64,000 nt of DNA. It comes from G963677325 sp963677325 (GTDB lineage: Bacteria; Bacteroidota; Bacteroidia; Bacteroidales; Prolixibacteraceae). Location: NCBI GenBank assembly GCA_963677325.2, contig CAXXGM010000008.1:248001-312000 (forward strand). Reading direction: 5' to 3'. Each line of letters begins with the position of its first letter. Positions within the stretch are counted from its first letter, which is position 1. The position numbers and the translations under genes are program-made. Under the pieces are notes generated by a model. The model was not told the origin of the DNA. It ran no database searches and saw only the letters and a list, made by a program, of their open reading frames with translations. Shown here in pieces: positions 46,647-53,425 of this stretch.

Positions 46647-47861
46647 CTAAAAACTGCCCTTAAGTCTTGCGAAAACAAAAGTTAAGTCCTGGTTAATGTC
46701 ATCCTTGGACCAAAATCTTGCTATTTGTGATGTAAACGTCAATTCAAGATTTTCTTTTAAAGATATACTTATGGTCGGGTTCACAAAAAACAACTTATTC
46801 TCAAAATTAGTAATTCCTGCCAGAGATCCGTTAATCAGGGGCGTAAAAGGATAAGAAAGCGAGCCAAACATGGAATAACCTGACAAGAAAAGATTCTTCG
46901 TATTAATATTGCTGCTGTTCAACTGATCCAATGATAATATATTTCCCGATTTTTCATTTCCATTATAAAAGGCTTCAAACTGAAGGAACAAGGAATTTTT
47001 CAGGGTATAATCATATCCTACAGATGCCAAAAAGACTCCAGTAGTGTCGCTGAAATTCTTTTTAGGCTTAAAAAAGCTTGCTTCTCCTCTGAATCCACCT
47101 TTTAAAATTTGTCCCGACCAGCCTGTTCCCACAACAAAATCCTGCTCATCGGTAATACCGCCTAAAAACTGAATATCGTAGTTCAGTTTATTGAATCTGT
47201 AAAGCCCGGCGATTGTTGCTTTATTCTGTCGATCCAGTTTGGCAGCTAATTCAAATGCTGAGGTCGGATTGAGAAAATACTGCACTCTTACCGCATCGCT
47301 ACCCGGTTTTTCCTCGTAATCAAAATCAAAATAGGAGTATGTATTGAAGATATCATTCGGATTCCAGACAAAGGTCTGACCCCAGTTGATACGCTGACGC
47401 CCCGTTGTAACCTGCAACTTCTCATTTGTATATTGAAACCATAGCCTGTCAATAGCCGTGTTAAAGAGAAAAGATCTTTCATCAAAAATATTCCTGGTGA
47501 GATTAAGAATTCCCCGGTCTGTTTCGAAAGTTTTATTGTAACCTGGAAATTTCGTCAGCATGTCACCATAGAAAAAACGGTTTCTCAGTTCCAGTGAAGC
47601 CGTAAAGGAAGGCGAGGGGAGCCATTTAAAGTTAAGCCGGTTATGGATAAGGTTCGCTGTTGTCCATTCACTCCGAATATCCTGAAAGAGAATGGTCTGC
47701 AGATCTTTCACATAGCCGTTGATGATGAATTTATTGTTTGTGATTGAATCCTGGGAATAAGAAGAGGCACCAGAAACAGTAATAAGTAATATTACCAAAA
47801 TGGCGGTAGAGACGCGATTAATCCCGTCTCTACAAAGTAACCCCCCATTAACCTTATTCAT
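46647..47861 (-). CDS. Outer membrane beta-barrel protein (DUF1302-like) of the export locus
   Basis: A 404-residue protein. After a signal region ending near SYSQ (about 37) the chain alternates short amphipathic strands to a terminal LTFVFARLKGSF, as in outer membrane barrels. The block LWFQYTNEKLQVTTGRQRINWGQTFVWNPNDIFN matches the GRQ-x-x-WG-x-x-F-x-x-P-x-D pattern of DUF1302 barrels. Its ATG overlaps the ATPase stop (ATGA), so it belongs to the LolD-type locus. Codons 9-19 (LCRDGINRVST) are encoded by a palindromic repeat (47807-47834). It may be the outer membrane exit or receiver of the system. Confidence 0.72.
   Translation of the reverse strand: MNKVNGGLLCRDGINRVSTAILVILLITVSGASSYSQDSITNNKFIINGYVKDLQTILFQDIRSEWTTANLIHNRLNFKWLPSPSFTASLELRNRFFYGDMLTKFPGYNKTFETDRGILNLTRNIFDERSFLFNTAIDRLWFQYTNEKLQVTTGRQRINWGQTFVWNPNDIFNTYSYFDFDYEEKPGSDAVRVQYFLNPTSAFELAAKLDRQNKATIAGLYRFNKLNYDIQFLGGITDEQDFVVGTGWSGQILKGGFRGEASFFKPKKNFSDTTGVFLASVGYDYTLKNSLFLQFEAFYNGNEKSGNILSLDQLNSSNINTKNLFLSGYSMFGSLSYPFTPLINGSLAGITNFENKLFFVNPTISISLKENLELTFTSQIARFWSKDDINQDLTFVFARLKGSF
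47807..47834. repeat. GTAGAGACGCGATT palindrome inside a signal peptide
   Basis: A 28-base near-perfect palindrome: GTAGAGACGCGATT followed by AATCCCGTCTCTAC, one mismatch between arms. I recall this sequence type as a common intergenic palindrome in Bacteroidota. Here it is in frame within the 5' end of the barrel gene, encoding CRDGINRVST of its signal region. Confidence 0.75.
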
Positions 47862-48553
47862 ACGCTTTGATCTTTCATAATATCCGATAACACCTTCCCA
47901 TCCTCGATGGTGACAATTCTTTTGGCTCTTTTTACGACCCTTGCATCATGTGTTGAAAAAATAAAGGTGATATTTTCCTCTTTATTTAGCTTCTCCATGA
48001 TATCCAGCAGGTTCTCTGTTGACTTTGAATCAAGATTTGCTGTTGGTTCGTCTGCAAGGATAAACTTTGGTTTAGACGCAAGGGCCCGTGCGACAGCCAC
48101 CCTTTGCTGCTGTCCTCCTGATAATTTATTAGGCCTGCTGTTTGTTTTTTCTGTCAGACCTACTGCATCGATCAATTCCGAAGTCCGCTTTTCCCGTGTT
48201 TCCTTCGGAAGTCCCTGCAAAAACATCACAAATTCGATATTTTCTTTCACGGTGAGTACCGGGATCAGATTAAACGACTGAAAAACAAAGCCGATATTTT
48301 TCATTCTGAACTCTGTCTTCTTTGATCCGCTTAGCGCTGAAATATTGATTCCATCAATCATTACATTCCCTTCGGTCGGATCGTCCAGACCTCCTATGAT
48401 ATTTAGCAGCGTTGTTTTCCCGGAACCTGAAGGCCCTACGATAGATGCAAATTCGCCCTGCTCAAATTGAAGATCGATCCCATTCAGCGCCTGAACAGGC
48501 ATGCTTTCCTTATCGTATGTTTTTCTTATTCCCTGTACTTCTAAAATATTCAT
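47858..48553 (-). CDS. LolD/MacB-type ABC transporter ATP-binding protein
   Basis: A 231-residue ABC ATPase: Walker A GPSGSGKTT (about 39-47), Q-loop FQSFNLIPVLTVKENIE, signature LSGGQQQRVAVARALASKP (about 143-161), Walker B FILADEPTANLD and the THD switch. The NLIPVLTVxEN block is typical of the LolD/MacB/FtsE branch, which drives FtsX-type permeases. Genes for two such permeases lie directly upstream. It powers transfer of lipid-linked cargo across or out of the inner membrane in known members. Confidence 0.92.
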   Translation of the reverse strand: MNILEVQGIRKTYDKESMPVQALNGIDLQFEQGEFASIVGPSGSGKTTLLNIIGGLDDPTEGNVMIDGINISALSGSKKTEFRMKNIGFVFQSFNLIPVLTVKENIEFVMFLQGLPKETREKRTSELIDAVGLTEKTNSRPNKLSGGQQQRVAVARALASKPKFILADEPTANLDSKSTENLLDIMEKLNKEENITFIFSTHDARVVKRAKRIVTIEDGKVLSDIMKDQSV

Positions 48554-48556
48554 TTT

Positions 48557-48591
48557 AATTACGAATTACGAATTAACACATCAACACATCA
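48557..48591 (-). repeat. TGATGTG and TAATTCG words after permease 1
   Basis: From the stop TGA (48591) the minus strand reads TGATGTGTTGATGTGT and then TAATTCGTAATTCG, i.e. two copies of each word, filling the whole gap to the ATPase gene. Confidence 0.7.
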
Positions 48592-49806
48592 CTCTGCTCT
48601 CGTTGCCTCAGCTGGATTTAGTTTTACCGCTTTGATGGCAGGATAAATAGCTGAAATAATTCCCATCAGAATGACCATTATCCCTGTAAAAACAACCAGT
48701 TTAAGATTGACAACCGGGTAAATTAAAGAAGAATATCCAAAGCTTGAATAAACATCTTTCCAGAAATATAGATCAAGTCCTACTCTCTGAAGATGCTTGC
48801 AAATGACGAATCCGGCCCCAATACCCAGCAACCCCCCAGTAACAGATAAATAAAGCGTCTCAAGCATGACCATCCCAAAAACCTTTAACCTGCTCATCCC
48901 TATGGCCATCAGCATTCCCAGCTCGTGTACCCGCTCAAGTACCACCATCAGCATCGTATTGATAATTCCGAAACAAAGCGCCAGAAGAATGATGATAATG
49001 ATCACCGCCATGTATTGATCCATCGCGCTCACCAGGTATCCGGCTTCGGGGCTGAGTTCCATCCAATCTTTAATCTCAAGATTGGGGAAATCGTCTTTTA
49101 ATTGTTTTTTGACTTCGGCTTCTTTCCCGTTCTTATCAAGCAAAACAGCTATCTCATGGGCTTCTTTTCCTTCAAGTCCTGTCAGCCTCGCCAGATCATC
49201 ATACCTTACAAATATGCTGGATTCATCAAACAGATCATTGTCGGTCTTGTAAATACCGGCTATTCTGAAAGCGCCGCTGATAATATTCATATGCACATCC
49301 TGCACCGTAATAATGATCTTTTTGTGAACTGAAACCTTCAGCTTTTCGGCCAGCTTTTGTCCGATTACTACCGGATTTTTGTCAATACCTTCAAAATACT
49401 TCCCTTCAACGATCTTCGTGTAAATGTTTGTCACCTTTTTTTCTTCGCCCGGAAGAATTCCAAAGATTTTAACACCGGTATTGGTTTCTGCTGAAGCAGC
49501 CAAAGAGGTTATGACCAGTCTCTTTGAAACTGCTGCAACGTCTTTCGTCTTTTCTAGAATGGGGATAATACTGTCTGCATTTTCGATTCTCAGTGAAAAA
49601 TCATTATTCTCCTTAAATCCGTTTTGATGAATCTGGATGTGCGATATCTCCGTTCTTATGATTGTTTTGATACGGTCCTCTACCATCCCGTTTGTAAAAG
49701 CCATGATAAAAATCCCGGCAAATACACCCAGTGTAACAGCAATTATTACGACAAAGCTTCGTAATTTATTGCGCCAAACATTTTTCCACGATAGCGACCA
49801 AAGCAT
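48589..49806 (-). CDS. FtsX/LolE-type ABC permease 1
   Basis: A 405-residue permease in the MacB/LolC topology: N-terminal NVWRNKLRSFVVIIAVTLGVFAGIFIMAF with TM1, a periplasmic MacB-type domain (about 45-260), then three TM helices (VIIIIILLALCFGIINTMLMVVLERVHELGMLMAIGMS, LYLSVTGGLLGIGAGFVIC, LVVFTGIMVILMGIISAIYPAIKAVKLNP). The ERxxExGxLxAxGxS coupling helix contacts the ATPase. The frame is intact. With permease 2 it probably forms a heterodimer like LolC/LolE. Confidence 0.9.
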   Translation of the reverse strand: MLWSLSWKNVWRNKLRSFVVIIAVTLGVFAGIFIMAFTNGMVEDRIKTIIRTEISHIQIHQNGFKENNDFSLRIENADSIIPILEKTKDVAAVSKRLVITSLAASAETNTGVKIFGILPGEEKKVTNIYTKIVEGKYFEGIDKNPVVIGQKLAEKLKVSVHKKIIITVQDVHMNIISGAFRIAGIYKTDNDLFDESSIFVRYDDLARLTGLEGKEAHEIAVLLDKNGKEAEVKKQLKDDFPNLEIKDWMELSPEAGYLVSAMDQYMAVIIIIILLALCFGIINTMLMVVLERVHELGMLMAIGMSRLKVFGMVMLETLYLSVTGGLLGIGAGFVICKHLQRVGLDLYFWKDVYSSFGYSSLIYPVVNLKLVVFTGIMVILMGIISAIYPAIKAVKLNPAEATRAE

Positions 49807-49838
49807 ATGAATTAATTACGAATTAAGAATTAAGAATG

Positions 49839-49947
49839 AGGCTTTAGGCTATAGACTTTAGGCTTTAGGAAAACGGCTCATTGTCTCGGCGTTCAGCTTA
49901 GGACTTCAGTCTAAAGTCTAAAGTCTAAAGCCTTCAGTCTAAAGTCC
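49839..49947 (-). repeat. TTTAGAC/TTTAGGC word arrays between the permease genes
   Basis: From the permease-2 stop TAG (49941) the minus strand runs TAGACTGAAGGC, then TTTAGAC three times. A second, inverted array (GACTTTAGGCTTTAGG and neighbours) lies at 49839-49870. The two can fold on each other. ATTAAGAATTAAG words continue to 49807. Confidence 0.7.
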
Positions 49948-51169
49948 TCCTCCTCTTAAAGCCTTCATTATTTTCATTTTACGTATATAAATCACGGGAT
50001 ATATTCCGATTATCAGGGCGAAAACAAGGATTATTAAGGCTTGAGTCCAGAAAACAGAGGGCATCATTGAAAAAAACATGGCCGGTTCAAATCCCATCTC
50101 CTGCATCATCTCGCCGGCCTGTCCTGTCAGGGGTATCGGATTAAGCAAGAAGTAGGAGAGAACCGGAATACTGATAATAATCCCCGTTAATACCCCAAGC
50201 ATGCCGATAAATACAGTTTCAAGGATCACGATCGAAATAAGCTTGTATTTCCTCATCCCTACCGCCAGCACTACGCCAAATTCCCGCCTCCGCTCGGCAA
50301 CCATCATCATGACTGTTCCCAACATCCCGAAAGCGATAATCATGTAAAGAATTCCTTTGGTAATGACTCCCTGGGCCCGGTCGCTCTCTATCTGCTTTAA
50401 AAGCATCTGGTTCATTTCCTGCCAGTCCATAACTTCTGTGTCCCCGTCAATTGATTGAGCCAGTTTATCTTTTGCCGGAATCACTTCTTCCTCGTCATGT
50501 ACCATAATCACGAGCGAAGTCAGAAGATCAGGGGCCGAATAAAAATCCTGGCAGGTTTTAATGTCCATGCAGATCATCATCCGGTCCAGTTCAGGGGACG
50601 GATATTTAACGATCCCTCTGACCGGAAATTTTCCCGCCGCACTTGCCCCATGATATCCCTGACCAATCAAGACCAGGGTATCGTTGATCCCCAACTTTAA
50701 AAACCTGGCCAGACCGCTTGCAAGCAGCACCCCGTCATCACCTTTTTTAAGAAAATTTCCCTCCTTTATCTTGGCCGTGATGTTGGTGATACTGTCTTCC
50801 TTTTGGGGATTGATCCCCATCACCATCACCCCTTTGGTCACATCTTCCGATGACGCCAGCGAAAAGGATTCCAGGTCTTGGGGCATACACCGTGATTTCA
50901 GGAACACTTTTTAGTTTGGCGCCCATGGTACTGTCAAATGAAAAGGAGTTATTGATGATTTTATCCTCCCAATATCCTTTTTTATGAATCTGAATATATC
51001 CTGAATAGGAGTTGACAATGGCTGTAATGTATTGAGAATAGGAGCCTTCCTGCATCGAACTCATGATGGTGGAAAGCAGAACGCCAAAGAACACAGAGGC
51101 CGTTGTGATCAGCGTCCTCCGTTTATTGCGCCATATATTCCGCCATGCAAGAGTAAGATAATACTTCAT
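49939..51169 (-). CDS. FtsX/LolE-type ABC permease 2, one frameshift
   Basis: About 410 residues in two frames. The first, from ATG 51169, gives YYLTLAWRNIWRNKRRTLITTASVFFGVLLS through SVPEITVYAPR. The second continues LESFSLASSEDVTKGVMVMG to the three C-terminal TM helices (GILYMIIAFGMLGTVMMMVAERRREFGVVLAVGMR and so on) ending at 49939. Removing one C near 50877 (CCAAGACCTGG to CCAAGACTGG) joins them seamlessly. The break is more likely a sequence error than loss, since flanking partner genes are intact or similarly mis-called. Partner of permease 1. Confidence 0.82.
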
Positions 51170-51174
51170 TGGAA

Positions 51175-51237
51175 ATTACGAATTACGAATTACGAATTAC
51201 GAATTACGAATTACGAATTACGAATTACGAATTACGA
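51175..51237 (+). repeat. Perfect 9 x 7-bp tandem repeat (ATTACGA)
   Basis: Nine uninterrupted copies of ATTACGA fill the gap between the LolA-like gene and permease 2. It begins five bases upstream of the permease start. Confidence 0.95.
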
Positions 51238-51239
51238 AT

Positions 51240-51263
51240 CAGCACATCAGCACATCAGCACAT
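51240..51263 (+). repeat. 3 x 8-bp tandem repeat (CAGCACAT)
   Basis: Three perfect copies of CAGCACAT (ATGTGCTG on the coding strand of the locus) directly follow the heptamer array. This is the TGATGTG family in perfect form. Confidence 0.85.
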
Positions 51264-51300
51264 TCTTTCATTCTTTAATTCCTTCATTCCTTCATTATAT

Positions 51301-52071
51301 TTATCTCGTCGTTTGACTCACCTTCCTCATATTCTGCTGCGAGAAGAAATCATCCCTGACCGGTTTGTCAAACAAGAGGCTCTTTGTCTCAAGAACTGTT
51401 TTGTTATTCTTATTCTCCATGGGCACAATTTCCAGCTTGACCGGAATTTCCCTGTCTCCCATGCGTTTGATATTACTGGCATTCATTACGTTGATCAGTT
51501 TTAGGTCTTCGTCGTAATACTCTACTTTCCAGGTGTCAAACCCCTTCGTAGTAATCCAGACTATTACTTTTCCCCAGGTGACTGCTGCCTCAGGATGCGG
51601 TATCAGTTCTATTTTGTAACAGTTCTGATCCCTTACCGATTCCTGCCCGAGGAGTTTATGTTCGTAATCAGTTACGATCGAGGATTCTCTCACGAGGTCG
51701 TCGTTGGTGAAATCGGAGCCCATCCAGGACTGCATCATCATGGATGGAGGAATTTTGATCATCTTATCGATCGAGGGAACCCAATTCCACATATCGGTTT
51801 TTATTTTAAGAAATACCTGCCCCTTGTCTTTGGCCGGTGAGGTGATCAGGATCAGTGAATAGGCGCTCCCCTTGGCCCAGCTTTTCATCGTGATGGATCT
51901 GGTCCAGGTTGGCCGGATGATGGTCATGGTCATTTCTCCCTGGCTGGTAAGACCCCGGCTTTTGTCATCGGCTTTTTTGATGATCTCCTTTGCGGAAAGA
52001 TTCTGGGCGCTTATTTCATTCCAGTTGGTAAAGACAAAAAGTAAAATCAAAATTGCTGCAGATCTTAACAT
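51301..52071 (-). CDS. LolA-like outer membrane lipoprotein-sorting protein (COG2834)
   Basis: A 256-residue periplasmic protein. ATG 52071 puts the signal peptide (LRSAAILILLFVFTNWNEISAQ) at the N-terminus. The mature chain has the LolA/LolB-like half-barrel pattern: IIKKADDKSRGLTSQGEMTMTI, SYSLILITSPAKDKGQVFLKI, WVPSIDKMIKIPPSMMMQSWMGSDFTNDDLV, and VWITTKGFDTWKVEYYDEDLK. The MMxSWMGSDF motif is typical of the COG2834 group that accompanies RND or MacB-like exporters, not of the classic LolA chaperone. First gene of the export locus. Confidence 0.87.
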   Translation of the reverse strand: MLRSAAILILLFVFTNWNEISAQNLSAKEIIKKADDKSRGLTSQGEMTMTIIRPTWTRSITMKSWAKGSAYSLILITSPAKDKGQVFLKIKTDMWNWVPSIDKMIKIPPSMMMQSWMGSDFTNDDLVRESSIVTDYEHKLLGQESVRDQNCYKIELIPHPEAAVTWGKVIVWITTKGFDTWKVEYYDEDLKLINVMNASNIKRMGDREIPVKLEIVPMENKNNKTVLETKSLLFDKPVRDDFFSQQNMRKVSQTTR

Positions 52072-52113
52072 TTTGATAGTTTTTATGAATTCTGAATTCA
52101 TATGTTTCGGGCA

Positions 52114-52208
52114 GGCTTAAGGCTGAAGACTTAAGGCTCGCCCGCTTAAGTCTCCACTTCTGTCTTCAGTCTTAGGCCTTACGTCTTAAGTCTTACGTCT
52201 TAAACCTT
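52114..52208. repeat. CTTAAGGC/ACTTAAG word arrays, inverted
   Basis: GGCTTAAGGCTGAAGACTTAAGG (left) faces GTCTTCAGTCTTAGGCC..GTCTTAAGTC (right) upstream of the LolA-like gene. Both are diverged TTTAGGC-family words and could pair as a long hairpin. Confidence 0.6.
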
Positions 52209-52289
52209 ATAAATTAAATGTAAATTTATCAAACCTTTCCTGATTCGCCAAATAGTTTCTGTTTCGTAATTTTTATCTAACAGAATAGG

Positions 52290-52414
52290 GTCTGCCGGTG
52301 GCGAAAAAACAAACCTGGCTGCCCAATATCCAAAAAAAAGCAGAGGAATTAACCCGGATTATGGAAGCTGCTCGGACCGAATCTGAGATCTTTAAATTCA
52401 CTTTTCCCCACTAA
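52290..52414 (+). pseudogene. Sulfatase C-terminal remnant
   Basis: The plus strand reads GGEKTNLAAQYPKK and then, shifted by one base in an A8 run near 52331-52338, AEELTRIMEAARTESEIFKF before a stop at 52412-52414. This is the typical end of a family S1 sulfatase (EKxNLAxxYPE...M...AxTxSExF). Nothing upstream matches the catalytic part. It is a short left-over of a deleted gene. Confidence 0.5.
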
Positions 52415-52718
52415 AGCTAAATAGCATGGACCGGTAATAGGGCGTCTGCCAGGAGACGGTACGGCTGCCGATAAATAAAAAACAGGTCTATGTTGATCTG
52501 TCTAAAGGACCTGGTCGCTAAACCATGGCATCGGGGAAATGACATTTTGGAACGGATTACCAGAACAACATCTTACCTGCGTTTTTCTAAAAAGAGACTA
52601 AAACGCGCGTTTTTTAAGGTCCTTTTTTGTTCATATTTTACTCGTTTTAATTAAAAAAATAGCAATACTTTAAGCTAACGTTCAGATATAGAGACGAATA
52701 AAAATATTTAAAATATTA
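52415..52718. other. Gene-free region with small hairpins
   Basis: No reading frame is convincing. CGTCT/AGACG (52443-52447 with 52454-52458) and CAGGTC/GACCTG (52483-52488 with 52508-52513) could form hairpins. A 14-base self-complementary AAAACGCGCGTTTT lies near 52612. Whether this is a structured RNA is unknown. Confidence 0.4.
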
Positions 52719-52739
52719 GTACTATGTCTTGCATAGTAC
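52719..52739. promoter_or_regulatory. Palindromic operator, probably PadR
   Basis: GTACTATG (52719-52726), a five-base spacer TCTTG, and CATAGTAC (52732-52739) form a perfect 8-bp inverted repeat. The spacer holds the TTG of the -33 box. GTACTATG-like half-sites are typical of PadR-family operators and a padR gene is the second gene downstream. Confidence 0.65.
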
Positions 52740-52760
52740 AGTGTAATGTTTGTATATTTG
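52729..52760 (+). promoter_or_regulatory. Promoter of lipoprotein-padR-pspC operon
   Basis: TTG (52729-52731) and TATATTTG (52753-52760) are 21 bases apart, close to the Bacteroidota -33/-7 consensus. The ATG of the small lipoprotein is 31 bases downstream. Confidence 0.6.
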
Positions 52761-52791
52761 TAATACATACATCAAGGTAAAAAATAGTATT

Positions 52792-53034
52792 ATGAAAAAG
52801 CAAATAAATAAATTGAAACTGGCAGCACTGAGCATGGGATTTCTATTCCTGTTTTCTTGCACGGGTGATGTAACCGGAGGTTCTGCTTTTCAAAACACTT
52901 CCGTTTTAAATGAGTCTCTTGAGAAAGTCGGAGAAAATCCGGGAGCTGAGGTTGGAAGCATTCGTGCCGGAGAGATACTGCAAGGGTCTGTAATTCCTTT
53001 TTTCTTTGGAACAGTGGATGCTACTCTCCGATAA
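52792..53034 (+). CDS. Small lipoprotein of the PadR operon
   Basis: An 80-residue protein from ATG 52792. The upstream in-frame ATG at 52750 falls inside the -7 region and is rejected. A short basic start (KKQINKLK) precedes a hydrophobic segment ending in the lipobox LFSC (Cys23), then a mature part of 57 residues (TGDVTGGSAFQNTSVLNESLEKVGENPGAEVGSIRAGEILQ) with no known domain. First gene after the palindromic operator and 42 bases before padR. It is not a member I recognise. Confidence 0.65.
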   Translation: MKKQINKLKLAALSMGFLFLFSCTGDVTGGSAFQNTSVLNESLEKVGENPGAEVGSIRAGEILQGSVIPFFFGTVDATLR

Positions 53035-53076
53035 GAGATGTAAAGGCAGAATTGAAAATTTTAAAAAAATGAAAAA

Positions 53077-53413
53077 ATGAATCTCGAAAATACAAAAGCG
53101 CAGATGAGGAAAGGGATCCTGGAATATTGTATCCTGCTGACGCTTTCCAGGAAACCCGCCTATGCTTCGGATATTATCTCTGTCATGAAAGCTGCAGAGA
53201 TGATCGTGGTGGAAGGAACGTTGTATCCCTTGCTGACCCGGCTCAAGAATGGACGGTTACCTGGGTTATAAATGGGAGGAATCTCAGCAGGGCCCGCCAC
53301 GCAAATATTATGAACTTACCGATTCAGGGAGACTTTTTCTTAACGAGCTTGAGTCCTCCTGGAAAGAATTGGTTGAAGCAATAAATCACTTAAGAAATAA
53401 TGATAACTTATAA
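53077..53413 (+). CDS. PadR-family transcriptional regulator, one frameshift
   Basis: About 111 residues in two frames. Frame one gives MRKGILEYCILLTLSRKPAYASDIISVMKAAEMIVVEGTLYPLLTRLKN, the winged-helix PadR domain. Dropping one G at 53251 continues as DGYLGYKWEESQQGPPRKYYELTDSGRLFLNELESSW to a stop at 53413. The EGTLYPLLxRL and GPPRKYYxLT blocks are diagnostic. Such regulators usually repress their own operon and a membrane-stress or efflux target, here the lipoprotein and PspC genes, 12 bases downstream. Confidence 0.85.
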
Positions 53414-53425
53414 AATCCCCGCAAA

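Noticed and set aside
49839..49947. An insertion sequence end, because of inverted repeats
   Set aside because: No transposase and no target duplication; the repeats are the TTTAGAC word family found after other genes.
51175..51237. Possible CRISPR array because of regular repetition
   Set aside because: The unit is 7 bases with no unique spacers, and no cas gene is present. It is a plain tandem repeat.
52612..52625. Terminator at the self-complementary AAAACGCGCGTTTT
   Set aside because: The palindrome has no loop of its own and no gene ends just upstream; it would not fold as a normal terminator.
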